Source: Mesaphorura yosii (taxonomy: Eukaryota; Arthropoda; Collembola; Poduromorpha; Tullbergiidae). Taken from it: a stretch of DNA of 64,000 nucleotides. Both the position numbers and the translations under genes were made by a program. Where the stretch lies: the NCBI GenBank assembly GCA_009869945.1, contig WIXG01000004.1:124001-188000 (forward strand), written 5' to 3'. Positions 36,311 to 53,365 of this stretch are shown here, one piece after another. The notes under the pieces were generated by a model. That model was not told the DNA's origin and made no database searches. It saw only the letters and a list, made by a program, of their open reading frames with translations. Position 1 is the first letter of the stretch. Every line of letters starts with the position of its first letter.

Positions 36311-37557
36311 ATGGAATTACAGTCACTTCGCCGAACTAAATCCAAGGCATGCCCACAACATCGGAAAACATTTTCAACATCAAACCTCTCTTGCACGTCT
36401 ACAAATTCATCAACTGTCTTCGGCCGCAAATCCATCTATCTGACACTGCCACAAAATCTGGAGGTGGAAATTGACGCAAACGGGAGAGTGGTGTCAATTC
36501 TGAAAGGCGGAACCGCGCACAGGTCAGGTGTGATACAAATTGGGGACTACATACAGGTCATTGAGAAAGACGAAGCGGAGGAACTTCTTTCCATTCGTGT
36601 TGTGTTTGGGATCCTGCAAGTTGAACAAAGACCCACGTACCCGTTCGTGATTGAAATTGGCAACAAGTAAGAACTTATGAGTCAACTTATAATGAATATC
36701 ATAATGCTAATGGATACGTTAATGCAAAAGGAGTCAAACCTCGCTTGGAGTGGCACTGACAGATACTCCTGGGAACCAAATGCGCATTTCCTCGATTCTT
36801 CCAGGATCGCTCGTGGATCGTTGCGGATACTTGCGGGCTGGAGACATTCTCACTTCAGTTCATCTCAACGCACATGAAACGGTGCCGTGCTCGCCCTACT
36901 ACACAAGTCAACAAATTGCGAAGGTTTTGCAAAGCATTGTGCAAAATTCAACATCAGTGGCTCTGACCGTGCTTCCCGATTCCTCCGGCATTGCTCAGTC
37001 TTTGTCGGTGCACTCACCTATAAGTTCGTACCGAGCAGAATCTGACGACGACAATTTGAGCGATGCATCCAACTTAACCCTGCGCAATGAACAAGTTGTG
37101 GTCTCCCATCGCGGCAGTGTTCATGGAGAATGTGATGAGAATTCGGGACATAAAATTTTGAGCCTGTGCCTTTGGAAGGATTTCCTGTATGAGGATTGGG
37201 GCTTCAGCCTCGCGGATGAAGAAAGCGACGGAGACACTGATGAAATTGCTGCGCATGAGAGTTCTCAAGAATTCAATTCATGGGGAAGAATGGAAAAGAA
37301 GAGTGCTGGTGCAATTGTCAATGAAATTCGTTCGGGTGGTTCCGCGTGTCTGGCCGGCTTGAAAGCGGGTGACAAAATCCTGAAGGTGCTGTCTACCGTA
37401 CACATAAGACGGATTTCACTAAATACATTTTCTGATTTCAACTTTTGTATTCTAGATAAATGGACGCGATGTAGCGCAGTTAAAGAGCACAATTTTGGTT
37501 CCAATTCTCGCGTCATTAGAAGACACACTGAAGTTAACAATTTTAAGGACTCTATGA
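36311..37557 (+). CDS. GRIP-like PDZ scaffold protein, short form
   Basis: Adaptor with about three PDZ domains, resembling the C-terminal part of glutamate-receptor-interacting proteins. From the ATG at 36311 the first PDZ shows SIYLTLPQNLEVEID, then GGTAHRSGVIQIGDYIQVIE. After an intron (donor AACAA|GTAAGA, acceptor GCAAAAG) the second shows SLGVALTDTPGNQMRI and GSLVDRCGYLRAGDIL. The last reads DWGFSLADEE, a charged insert, then GGSACLAGLKAGDKILK, intron, INGRDVAQLKSTILVPILAS and stop. The last part matches GRIP PDZ7 (VNHVRTRDFDCCLAVPLLA). Family members normally have seven PDZ domains; only the C-terminal third is present. AATAAA at 37654. It may be a truncated copy, a lineage-specific short gene, or have distant upstream exons. 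Confidence 0.72.
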
Positions 37558-37961
37558 ACAAAATTGGACCCAGTTGGTCTCAAGATTCGAATCCAAAAGC
37601 GCTGTGGGAATGGTTCCTCAAAGAGGCGTCATTATTGTAATTTATAACCTTTGAATAAAAAGACGCGTTTAAAGTACGTCTCACTTCGCAAATCAATACG
37701 AATTTTCAGCTTCGAAAGACCCACGTTTGATTTATTGATTCATTAGTAAAAGTGCGCATTTTCGTAACAGGATATTATTGTATCAAGACCCTACTGTACA
37801 CAGAGAATAAGAAACAAGGATCGTACAAATTCGATCATGCGTGCACAGGAATCAAAGTTGAAGAAACTTATTAATTTATTACTTAAGAGGAGCACACGGG
37901 TCGTGACTTTGTCTTAGTTATTGAAAGTGATTCTCTCAGTCGCTCATTAGGCAGCGTTAGT
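37558..37961. other. Convergent 3' spacer
   Basis: This 400-base gap lies between the PDZ gene (+) and ATG4 (-). It has AATAAA at 37654-37659 for the + strand gene and no coding signal. Confidence 0.4.
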
Positions 37962-39721
37962 TTATCCCAAGATCTCAAACTCTTCGTCGTCGCCGTCACT
38001 TTTTCGCGGTGAACTCCCTGCTGACTTGGAATGACCTTTACTCTGTGACGACATGCTTCTGGACGCGACTTTAGGGAATCCAATAGATGTAAAAGATGTA
38101 GAAGGACTTAAACTTTTGTGCGATACTAGATTACTACCACTTAAAGACTTAGGAGGCGAGGAGGATAAAGCTTCGGTATCGTTATTGCACCATTCTACTG
38201 GTCTTCGATCACAAATTTCAAACAGAGGCAATTGCAAGGACTGGAATCTTTCGGTTAATTTTGTGCACATGTTGTCAAACGATTCTTCCGTTTCACAGTA
38301 GAAGCACACAGCTAAACTGGGGTCCATGGCTGCGAACGGCATTCGTCCTGGCTTGTCCATATGATAGGACTCGTCGGCTAGTTTTTCAGTATCAAAAACC
38401 TTGGTGCCTACAGTAGCACATGGCTGCGTTTGATGTGGGTCTAAGAACATAACTTCGTCCTCTGCAAAATCAAAGAACAATGTGGCAACGAAAAAAATAA
38501 ATTGAGCCAGGTTTGGGACGGCAAATAGAAAGCTCGAGACAAATGACACGACAAACCTGCATATCCGATGAAATATAAGGCATGATTTGGTCTTCCGCCA
38601 ATTATTCCAATGCTTTGTTTGCTCTCAAATGCTACCTTGATTCCAGCGACGTATGACGCATTGAGATCAGACAGTCCGAGTCGAAGGGGAATAATTAAAA
38701 TTAGTGGTTTCCATTTAGGATCCTTCCTACAAATGACAGGATGACATGCGTGAGCGAGATGGTAAGCACAATATGCTCAACTACATCAAATACCTTGGTG
38801 TATTGAAGGAATATGAAGATGTAACAAAACTAGGAGCATGAAAGGCCAATGGTACTTCTCCACGTAAACATGTCTTCTTCACCTCAGATTTGACGAGGCT
38901 GGAGTCCATGGATATGAAGACTTGCAGGTCTAGCAGCAAAGACTCGCTGCTCAAAAGTCTTTTTAGTGCTTGCGCTACAGTATTTGGTCCCAGCCAGGAA
39001 CCCACAGATTTTCCCAGGGACGCCCCGCTTTGAGCGATTTGATGGAGAGATAACGGTGCGGTTCTTGAGTCAGCGAACAGGGACACAATCTTTAAATACG
39101 TCGGGTCTCGAGTATGTATTTGCCAATGCCAGTCATACCCTGTTCAAGAAAGCAAATGAAGCCTGCATAATGAAATAAGGATGTAGGAGTACAAGTCAGA
39201 GTCACTTACCAAGATGTCTCAACAATAAAGCTTTTGCGATGACCATCTGCCCAGCTCGAATCATACAACCCCAACCCCTGTCAGATGACAAATTGGTATC
39301 CCCGATGCTGGGAAAGTTCTTGCGGTACGACATCCATAAACAAGTGGCCACTGTCCGCTTCAGCTCATCTAAATCTGTTCAAAATACACGGAATCACAAT
39401 AATGAATAATTTTCCAACGTGAAACAAAAAATCCAAGTGAAGTAACTGACCTTTGCCATCTTTATCCTTACCATAATGGATGGAATATGATCTTCCAAAA
39501 ACCCAGATCGGAGAGTCTACAATTGGAAAGTCTGTGTCTTGTGCCAGACATGTCTCGAATACTAAATCCATCTTGACTTGCAACTTTTTCTTCACACGTT
39601 CGAATTCAGTACTAAGACTACTACTGTTCAATTGCGAAATATTGTTATTAGTGCTTGATGGCCCTCCACCGCTACTACTGCTTTTCACTGAGGGTCCACT
39701 CTTACTATTAAATCTGCTCAT
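37962..39721 (-). CDS. ATG4: ATG4 autophagy cysteine protease
   Basis: Cysteine peptidase that processes and delipidates Atg8/LC3 proteins. It starts at the ATG at 39721 with a Ser-rich leader. Landmarks: SPIWVFGRSYSIHYG; SDRGWGCMIRAGQM with the catalytic Cys; DWHWQIHTRDPTYLKIVSLF; WLGPNTVAQALKRLL; IGIIGGRPNHALYFIGY; and MFLDPHQTQP with the catalytic Asp and His. The C-terminus EEFEILG is a typical LC3-interacting motif preceded by acids. The Ser/Asn-rich N-terminus and length are closest to the ATG4C/D branch, but this is inference. It is head to head with ESS2, about 900 bases apart. Confidence 0.93.
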
Positions 39722-40638
39722 GAAACTGGTAAACTACGAGTACGTAGTTCTACAAGGGCTTCAAATAATATTATTCACACTGGGGACTACTGAGAGTTGC
39801 ATCTATTCTGCGACGGGGTGCATCTTGTCCGAAATTGAATGACATCTTTTGCTTTCTCCAAAAAGTTGATAAGAATGAACTGAAAACAAACATTGGCGCA
39901 TGTTTAATGCTTCTTGTATTCCAGAAGTGGAAGAATTCCTTACATTTCGCCTTCCTCCAGGGTGTCACTAGTACAGGGCGTCCATCGCGGTGAGCTTCTG
40001 AATATTTGTAACTAGTCTTATGACGCAAACTGCAATGTCCTGACTTGGCGAAAGCACGCACACAACGCGTGAGGACTCGAGAAATTATCCTGCATCCGGG
40101 CCCGGGTCAGCCGTTTCGATAGTCGAGTAAACTGCTATCAATTCAATGATTTAAGTAAAGTGACAGATTCGATAGAATTGATTTAAGCTTGCACTTGCAC
40201 AATTTAAATTGGACTAGAGGAAAGTTAACGTACGAGGATTTTGGCTATCCATAAACAGCACAGGTTACAAGATTCAGTTGCCACACATCATTCCACTCTA
40301 TATAATAATTATGATGTCAAGTTTTGCTGTTATGAAGTTAAGTAACTCATCTTCGTGAGTTTACGATTTGGATGTCTCCTTGAATCTTTTTACTGAGTCA
40401 TGAATTGCAATAATAAATGAACACATGAGATAAATATGAATACACATTTCGCATTGTATTGCATTCCACGAATAGAGGAAGAAAGGGCTACGTCTTGGAA
40501 TATTGTGCGGGATGAGCAAGCCAGTTCAAAAATACGAAATCTGTCGTAATTATATGTGGGCAATTTTTGTGGTACTTTTCAGGAAGAGAGTCAAGAAAGA
40601 AAGTGAGATATCGAAGTGATTTACACGTGGTGAAAGTA
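39722..40638. other. Divergent promoter region ATG4 / ESS2
   Basis: About 900 bases with no convincing exon. A minus-strand open frame near 39771-40061 shows no domain. Both promoters should lie here. Confidence 0.4.
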
Positions 40639-42927
40639 ATGAATTCGTTGTCCCATTTAGACTTGATAAATGCGAAGATGGACGAGGAAATTGAGAATCT
40701 TGATGATATCGAAAGCCCGTTCAACACCAAAGATATTCCTACTTCTGCAGACGAGACCAATGAAGGTGACGAGACCAACCATCCGACCGAGACGGATGAA
40801 GGTTGTAAAGATGGTGGCAGGGTGGTACCGCCCGAACAAGAAGGACATGGTTGTGACAAACCCAAACTTGTGGGTAAATTCATTCCCCAACACGCACACG
40901 AGAAAGCCCTTGTAACCGTGCCCCAATCAGTTGAAGTGGACAACCAGATGTCGGTCACCAGTTCTTCTCGGAACACGAGTACATCGTTGGAAGTGTTCAA
41001 GGTACCTGATAGGCCTCCGCCAAAAAAACAGAGGATTGTGCTGGAAGAAGATCAATATGCTACGGTAAATATTGCGCCTACATTTAACAGGTTAGTTGGA
41101 TGTTTCTTACATTAATCAATGACAATTCCATTTCTAGGATGTGGAGAAAATTATTCAGAGGGATTTTTTCCCGGATCTGGAGAAATTGAAGGCACAAAAC
41201 GCATATCTAAGCGCGATGCAGAACAACGATATTCACATGTTAAGAGAACTGTATTCCAAATACAATCTCGGGAAGCGAACGCCAAGAACGGGACATTCAA
41301 GTATGTGAGCTCGACATTAAACATTAGACTGACTGTCGAAATCAATCAGAATCAGATTTAACACAATGGCCATTCTATCTTTCAGGTGCAATAAGCACGC
41401 CGAACTTTTTTGAGACACCGCTGGCGGCATCAGCGAAAGCAACGCCAACTGCCAGCGAGCAAGGGTCTCCAACTCACCTTCCGATGGAGTCACCACGAGC
41501 GGATGACGACGCAGCTTCGGTTGCATCTAGCAAAAAGTCGAAGCAGGAAAGAAGCGACTTAAGCTTGAACTCATACTTGGATTCATACACCAGCGAGGAC
41601 AATAAAAGCTTCCAAGATTTCATGGACGAAGCAGAACGCAAACACAAAATAAAGGTATATAGTATTAGCGACCTATTTATTAGTTGTGGCCAACTGATTA
41701 ATCATGTCAACTTTTTAAAATTATGCGCGCAGTATTCCTGGCTGTATGAAGCCGAGGCAAAGCATGCCGAGAACATGAAGAACGCAATTGCTTTACCAAC
41801 AATGGAGGAGCAAGCTGCTGAATATAAGAGACCATTGGACATTGAAACATGGGAGTACAGAAACAAGAATTATGTTATGTACGTCCCTGATGGTAAGTCT
41901 GTGTTCTTTGCTGATAGTGTGATTAGTTCTTGACAAGTTGATTGACCTTCTGATTTGCTGACAGGAGTCCCGTTTACTGTCGAAGAGAAGATGGAGCAAG
42001 CCAGAAAAAAGAAAGAAATCATTATAGAAAATACTAGATTTAAGACAACCCCATTTAAACAAGATTCGAAAACCCCGGCCGAGCAGACGCCTTCTACGCA
42101 AGCAGGCAAAGTCCATCTGTTCAAATCAGTTGCAGGAAAAATTGGGGTTGACGGGAAGGAAATTGAATCTGCAACTCCAAAAGTCAACGGATTTTCTTAT
42201 GTAAGGACTCCGTCACCCAATCCTATTGCCGAAGACTCACCTTTCATGACATGTAAGCAAACTTGTTGATTAGAAATTATTAGACATTTAACCATTGTAA
42301 ATTGAGCCAACGATTTCTGGTCATTTCAGGGGGCGAAATTGAAGGGACGCCTTTCCGTTTAGACGGTGGCGATACACCGATTCCTATTACTCCAATCAAG
42401 CCGTACAAAATCTTAGAACAGTCCAAGCGGGAGAAACTTGGAATAGAATTGGCGGAGCAAGTCAGCCAGAGATACCGTGATAAAAAGCTGAAAGCTATCG
42501 AAGCCGCACGCTCCCACTTAGCAAGGTGACTGTGAAAAGTGTATTTGGAAAGATGGGTTGGAAATATTTAATGAAATAAAAAAAATTCTCTTTCCTTAGC
42601 CCGTCACCAAGACCTCAAACTGTGTTGGAACGTCTGAGTTCAATGTCACCGGCTGCTCAACGATTCGCGAAGACTCGCTTGGGGTCCCGTCTCACTGGTG
42701 ACAAAGCTCTCGCGCAGTCATACACGCCGAAACGGACGCCTTCCTCTTCAAGCACGCCGACTCCAGGCAAATCATCGCAAGTGAAAACGCCTTCGTTTAG
42801 ATCAGGATCTGCCAGCTCGAAGACACCCAGCAATAAAACTCCTGCTTTCTCTACTGACAACTTACTAAAGTTACCAGGCCAAGATTCAAACGCGAGCTCG
42901 CGGCCAAAAGCATCGGATTACTTCTAA
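40639..42927 (+). CDS. ESS2: ESS2 (DGCR14) splicing factor
   Basis: Nuclear protein of the late (C) spliceosome. The ATG at 40639 is chosen as the first in a frame that stays open; one at 40678 is also possible. Landmarks: PPPKKQRIVLEEDQYAT, then after an intron DVEKIIQRDFFPDLEKLKAQ (human DEEEYIEGLQTVIQRDFFPD); LDSYTSEDNKSFQDFMDEA; YSWLYEAEAKHAENMK; WEYRNKNYVMYVPDGVPFT; NTRFKTTPF; FMTWGEIEGTPFRLDG spanning an intron; and KASDYF at the end, matching human KASDFF. Some six introns. The middle is rich in TP and SP dipeptides, candidate proline-directed kinase sites. Confidence 0.94.
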
Positions 42928-43363
42928 ATTATTCTTTACGCTTAGTCAAAAAGAATTGCAATGTTTTTATTGTATTAAAAGAATAGAGTACAGAATATTC
43001 TTTCAGAAAATGTTTTGAATAGTTGTACGACAAATTAAAAGAATGAATTGATTCTAATTAAAATAGAGTAAAGGTCTATGGAAAGTTGAAAGTTCGCTCT
43101 GCGGTTCAAACCTCCCCAGATCGGATAGGATCGTTCTTTACAGACCGGAAAGACGGAAATAGAAGTTACTTGGAAGGAATTGATACACCCAAAAATTAGC
43201 CAGACTTTAGGTATCGTGTATAACATCAGAGGTGTATAATCTTCTCTAACAGGCGAAAGTAAGGCAAGGCGTTTGTATTCTGGATTCGATATTTAGGTTG
43301 TGCTAGGTTACTATTTTATACAGCATAGATAAAGAACATAGCTTCGGCGTTTGCCATCCTGCT
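42928..43363. other. Convergent 3' spacer ESS2 / thioredoxin
   Basis: AT-rich 440 bases between tail-to-tail genes. No canonical AATAAA was noted directly behind ESS2; ATTAAA occurs near 42975. Confidence 0.4.
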
Positions 43364-45084
43364 TCAGGCCTTCAATGTGTTGATGATTTCCTTAACTTTT
43401 TCAGCATTTGCGCCAGAGAATTCCTGAACCTGCATAGGAAAAGTGGAGTTGTAAATTGTAAATACTTTATCCTTACTGATACTTCATCCTGTGTCCAGTG
43501 ACCTACCTTTTCACCATTCTTGAAGAAAATGAATGTCGGCATGCAGGAAATTCCATAGAAAGAGGCAATATCCTCGCAGTCATCAACATCAACCTAGGAA
43601 TCATCATAAATTGATGCATTATTTGTTTGTCGGACATCGCAGTAATTCATCAAATAGAAGGTGTAGTTTACCGACATACCTTCAGAAATGTGACGTCCGT
43701 CATTACTTTCGCCATATCTTCCAGCTTCGGAGATATCATTTTGCAAGGCCCACACCTTGTAAAGGCAAATCTCAGTTAAAGAATTAGTATGCACATTAAA
43801 TTAAGAATTTTTACTGCTTTTCGACTGTGACAAGTACCATGTAGCGTAGAAGTCAACAACGACCAAATTCGCCCCGGCTTCTTTCAGCTTTGTATCAAAG
43901 TCGTCCTAAAATCAAAGAAAAAGGAAGCATGAAAGTCAAGTGAGGAATCATCGCCATATAAAACTTGGCCTGTGTGATTGCCAGTGTCAACGCTGCTACT
44001 ACGAAATGATGATGAAATGAAAGAAAGTAAGAAGTCACAACATATTCTGGTTTCTTGAATTCCGGTGGCGACCCTTTACTAGTTGTGTCAAGTCAAGCAC
44101 TGTTCTGTGAGCCAATTTGTTATTCGTTGCTTGTAACAAATATCTAACCAACCGATCAATAAAGGCCAATCAATATTTGCAATTGTGAACACGGACATGG
44201 AGCGATGTTAACCTATGCGGAGACTCGCCATGTCCTCGTGAGATATTAAACTTCGCCATTCGTTAAGACTTTCTCTTTATGCAATTCCCTAGACCCAACC
44301 AGCGCTTCCACGACTTCCACCATAAGAACTCAATCAAATCCCAAGTATACTTTGTGCGATAGATGTATGCAGCACATCTCGTCAAACACCTAAGCCGAAT
44401 TCGTCAAACCAGCGTGAGATTGGTTTGTTATGGTTTGCTCTGGCTAATTACAAAAGCATGATTTCATCCCAATAAACCTCAACTCAAACCTTGATACAGT
44501 AGGAGAAAGGAACAAATACGGAATATAGTCACATTCTTGGTTAACATTTTCACATGTCCAGCCTGAAGTGGAAATACTATCCAAAAAAGTGATCGGGAAA
44601 CACTTTTACAAAACCTATTCATTTCTTAATACGTATCATGTTTTTCCTACGGATGAGCTCTAATCTACTCCTGGGCTCCGGTCTTTGAAATGCCTATACG
44701 TGACAATCAAAATGAAAGTGCTTGCGCACAGGGGGAAATGGGGACCTCTAATTTCGGCGCGATTCGGATTTGGTACATATGATTTGACTTTTGACACATG
44801 AAAGAAAGCAATCGAAATTAATTCTAACGTCCTTTCCTGTAATGTAAAAATGTATCCGCCAGCCGGCAGCCTTGACTAATTGACAGTTTCAGTCATCTAG
44901 CACCTGAATTTGCAAATTGTTGGCAGCAGAATGTGAACAAGGTGAACGATGGAATGCGAAATTTGAAAACATGTCCCTCATGTTCCAGTGAAATGGCTCA
45001 TGTACCGTGCGCTTAACACAATTAACTGAGAGAAGATTCAACTTTACTTACCTTATCTGTGACGGTGTACACTGATGAAGACAT
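43364..45084 (-). CDS. Thioredoxin
   Basis: Small cytosolic disulfide reductase. Five exons on the minus strand encode [11 protein letters not shown], then [22 protein letters not shown], the active site [12 protein letters not shown] with the Trp codon split by an intron, [28 protein letters not shown] with the cis-proline, and [16 protein letters not shown], ending LKA. The total of about 108 residues is the usual length. The start chosen is the ATG at 45084, the normal thioredoxin start; the frame remains open upstream to 45279. Intron 1 is about 1.1 kb, far longer than the others, which may hold regulatory sequence. Confidence 0.95.
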
Positions 45085-45279
45085 GTTTTCTAGCAAGATT
45101 CGTTGTCGCCTTTTCTCCTTATCTTCTTCCGACAGAGTGGTCGCTCCAACGTGCGCTTTGCGTTCTTCTGGCGGACTGTCCGGTGTGGCAGGAGTTGCAG
45201 GTCTGCGTCGCTTTCCCAAGCAACAACCCATCACACAACAGTTGCACTCGGATGATTCAGTTCTTTTTTGCCTGCTCAT
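45085..45279 (-). CDS. Possible in-frame N-terminal extension of thioredoxin
   Basis: The thioredoxin first exon stays open for 65 codons upstream, in frame with MSSSVYTV. It begins MSRQKRTESSECNCCV and contains an internal start MGCCLGKRRRPATPATPD, followed by a charged stretch ending [19 protein letters not shown] is a typical start for N-myristoylation plus palmitoylation, and the adjoining KRRR fits membrane attachment. I know no thioredoxin with this leader. It could be a membrane-anchored isoform, a separate small protein overlapping the exon, or a chance open frame. Confidence 0.4.
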
Positions 45280-46181
45280 CAAGTAAAGAGTTGTTACACA
45301 TAAGGTTTGAGTGTACGAAGTAATTTACTTGTCGAGGGTGGTTTTAACAAGTCATACTCTAGTCTTTTATGGAGAATGTGTCAATTAAAGTGTTCAAGTT
45401 AAGCTTGGCTGTACTTCGACTCTGTATGAGGTACATGAAACGCTGATCACAATACTCGAAACGTGATGTGTCAAAATTGCATGTTATAAATACAGCTTTC
45501 GTCATTGCGTGTCTTGAGAGTTGCTAATTGAAATTAAGCCTTTTATGCATAAATTCGTTCCTCATTCTCGCGATTCTCCTGTCATTTAAGTGACCTTGTG
45601 CTTGTGTCATTATTTCCGGGCCTGCGGTGTTGGTTGACATCTAAAACAACTGTGAATAGTGAATGGTATGTACTGCTATTTTTTCCGTCCACGAAATCGG
45701 ATTCTACGCTTCCTAATTGCTAAGCTTCCTTACGAAATGAAAGCATCCAACTGACTCAACTATAAGCTCGCAATTCGCGAGGTCCTGCACACTGAAGAAA
45801 TAATATTGAACTCGTTCTTGTACCTCAAAGTCGGTTCACCATTCAGCTCGTGTGCTAATTTTGAGAATTGGATATTCAGTTCTTGAAAAATTTTGAGCCT
45901 TTCAAACTAAATTCAAATATTACGTGATTTTATTGATCACGAATGGCCGGGCTTGAGCTTACCACTTGCAGATGTTCACTCACTGATTGTTGCACTAATT
46001 CTTGTTTGCACAATGAATAATAACTTGATTTATTCCCGTTTGCAGCATAATAAGGTTTCTAAAGCAGTCTAATAAGGCAGCAGTAAAGAGGACAGTAAAA
46101 TCAACCCTCCTAGGCCAAAGTAAAGGAGCACCTCAAGATCATCTTCATAAATTGCGACAGACCAGTCGGGTCTTCGTTATC
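45280..46181. other. Divergent region thioredoxin / TAX1BP3
   Basis: About 900 bases, AT-rich, without a convincing exon. 5' UTR sequence for TAX1BP3 is expected close to 46182. Confidence 0.4.
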
Positions 46182-46625
46182 ATGATGGCTTTTCAACATC
46201 AGGCGGGCACCGGATTAGAATGTCTCAGTGTAAGTATTCATATTTTGCTTATTTAAATGTGGTTGATCAACCAACATGCCCCATGCTTGGATGCTTTCGC
46301 ACCGCAGATTCCAATTACATTGCACAAGGAGCCTGGACTGGATGCTGAGGGAAGGGAAACTCAGAGGTGTGGATTCAAGATTGGCGGAGGTATCGACCAA
46401 GATTGTCGGCACTCTCCGCAAGGGTACACCGACAATGGCGTCTACGTCACCGAAATAAGCCCTGCTTCACCCGCTGAGAAGTCCGGTCTGAAAGTGCATG
46501 ACAAAATCCTTCAATGCAATGGCTACGACTTCACAATGGTCACACACAAGAAAGCAGTTGACTACATCAAGAAGCATCCCGTCTTGAATCTACTTGTTGC
46601 ACGGAAAGGAGTGACATCCACTTGA
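46182..46625 (+). CDS. TAX1BP3: Tax1-binding protein 3 (TIP-1), single-PDZ protein
   Basis: Small cytosolic protein that is almost only a PDZ domain and acts as a competitive inhibitor of PDZ scaffolding. Two exons: MMAFQHQAGTGLECLS, a 79-base intron, then IPITLHKEPGLDAEG, CGFKIGGGIDQD, GVYVTEISPASPAEKSGLKV and HDKILQCNGYDFTMVTHKKA. It ends LVARKGVTST. The PDZ carries GFKIGGGIDQD in the carboxylate-binding position, as in human TIP-1 (GFSIGGGIDQD). Length about 120 residues is normal. Confidence 0.95.
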
Positions 46626-47345
46626 AGTCAAGCGCCAGCAACTAACAAATGAGATTCCAACGAATTTGGACCAAAGATAATGCCAGAACTTTCAATTGCA
46701 TTTCTATGAATTTTTACCTTGGGACCACCCAAATTACTAGTCTGCCATTCCAGGACGAATGAGACCAATGAGAATGCCTTTAGATGTTTGACTGTGTTTG
46801 GACGTTTTCAATTTTTCTAGTGAAAGGTGTCATTTTAACCTTTACTATGCAGTTTATTAACCACCTTCAAATGCTGTAAAGATTGGACAACTAATTTCTG
46901 AAAATATGGACCTTAAATGATATTACTGTTATTGTGTAGGTATTAGGCGCTTTAAGGAGTGAGTGGCGAAATTATCTTTAACCCTTGGAATCTACGAAAT
47001 TAAGCTTAACAAATATTGGCAACTTCTGAATTGCTTCAAATGACTAAAAATTTACTCCCAGAGCCTTCTTAAATATAGAATGGGTGAAGGTGTAACTTAG
47101 AATGTTTCGGTTAGGCAGCAATACACACAGGCTTTATAAATACCGTGAAACAGAGCGTCCATAATTTTGTACGGTTTGTACTAAAAGATTATAAACCAAC
47201 TGAATTTATTCAGGATTAAACCAATTCGAGATATTAAACACAATATACAAATTACCAGTATCGATGATTTACGCATAAAATCCAAAATCGGCTGTACTTG
47301 GTGCCGAGGAAAAAACTGCGTCAACAAAAAGCGTCCTGACTTTCG
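46626..47345. other. Convergent 3' spacer TAX1BP3 / UBL5
   Basis: AT-rich 720 bases, probably mainly 3' UTR of TAX1BP3. No coding signal. Confidence 0.4.
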
Positions 47346-47648
47346 CTATTGGTAGTACAATTCCAAATTCATTCCGTCATGAATTTCATCTGAAAATGAA
47401 CAAAAATGAACGATAAGGATGTACATGCAGATGCGTAGGTCAAGCAAAAACAAAGACAAAAGGCGCTTACAATCTTTTAGCGTGATGTGATCTTTGAATA
47501 TCGTGTACCATTTCTTCAGGACAATTTTGTCGTATCTGGTTCCAGTTTGTGCAGCTATCAGCTTCTTTAAGTCCCCGATGGTATCATCGTCATTACATTT
47601 GACACGGATCTTTTTACCCAACCGGTCGTTGCAGGTGATTTCCAGCAT
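47346..47648 (-). CDS. UBL5: Ubiquitin-like protein 5 (UBL5/Hub1)
   Basis: Atypical ubiquitin-like modifier that binds spliceosomal proteins noncovalently. Two exons on the minus strand. The first starts [19 protein letters not shown] and runs through [20 protein letters not shown] and [12 protein letters not shown]; the second gives [14 protein letters not shown]. The di-tyrosine end YYQ, in place of Gly-Gly, is the Hub1/UBL5 hallmark. Length 73 residues, as in all animals. The first Tyr codon of the second block is split by the intron. Confidence 0.97.
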   Translation of the reverse strand: MLEITCNDRLGKKIRVKCNDDDTIGDLKKLIAAQTGTRYDKIVLKKWYTIFKDHITLKDCKRLLSLFLLDLRICMYILIVHFCSFSDEIHDGMNLELYYQ

Positions 47649-48556
47649 TTTCCTGAGTACAAACGTACACACAACTTGTCCTCAATTGTGGATTACGGAC
47701 TTTCACGACTTTCTACTGTGCAGAGCGCTGAAAGAGAAAGCAAAGAAAGCGGCGTCATTCTAGCTCACTATCAGTTAACCTTGCCATAATTTGATGCACG
47801 TAACGGAGCAATCTTTAAAATTTCAGCTTACCTTCTATCTATCCTCGTCCTCGCCCGCACCAGTCGATTGTCTGAATTTCCAGGTTAATTGCCTCTACCG
47901 CCAGAAGTTAAGTTTCACAAGCTTTACTCAACTACCAACTTTCAGTAAATTCGATAAACTCCAAAAGTCCGTATTTGTGCTTTTAGCTCATTCGACTCCG
48001 TTTCGTATATTGAAATCTGATTCAAATACCAAGTCAGGTGACTTCTGAGCAGCGTATTTAGCACCGCCTCTTGAATGAAGGCGACGGCCTCGAAACGACG
48101 ACTCGTGCGTGCACGACGAGCATGCAATTAAACAACCCTTTCCCCCAGCAGTCCATTTGCTATGTATGTGAATTGGGACTCGTGCCGTCTGGTAAAATTT
48201 CATTTCGTCATCACGCCTGTCTGGCTCTCTCTCACTGCACTGTATTACAAAAGAAGCATTTTCCATTCGTCTCGTTCCTTTTTCATCCATCTTGGATTCG
48301 AACAACATCTAGTTTTTGTACTCTCTTGTTAAGTTCGAATTTCAATCGCAGTTATATTAATTTCGCATTAATTTTTGTAATTTATTTCCACTGTACACTC
48401 AAAGTAGCCGACACAAGTATTTTCCAGCCGTGAATCGTACAACTACTGTTTCAAGACGAGTTTAACCTAAACGTTCTGAAGTATTAATTTCGAGTGAATC
48501 GAATTCAAGTGAACACTAATTGATCAAGCTTTTAATTAGTGATACCGTTTCACAAA
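47649..48556. other. Divergent region UBL5 / DDX5
   Basis: About 900 bases containing both promoters. A plus-strand open frame (about 48071-48433) lacks any recognisable domain and is not annotated. Confidence 0.4.

Positions 48557-53365
<4,809 letters not shown>

Noticed and set aside
48071-48433. 120-codon plus-strand frame between UBL5 and DDX5
   Set aside because: Low-complexity, no recognised domain, and expected UTR or promoter position.
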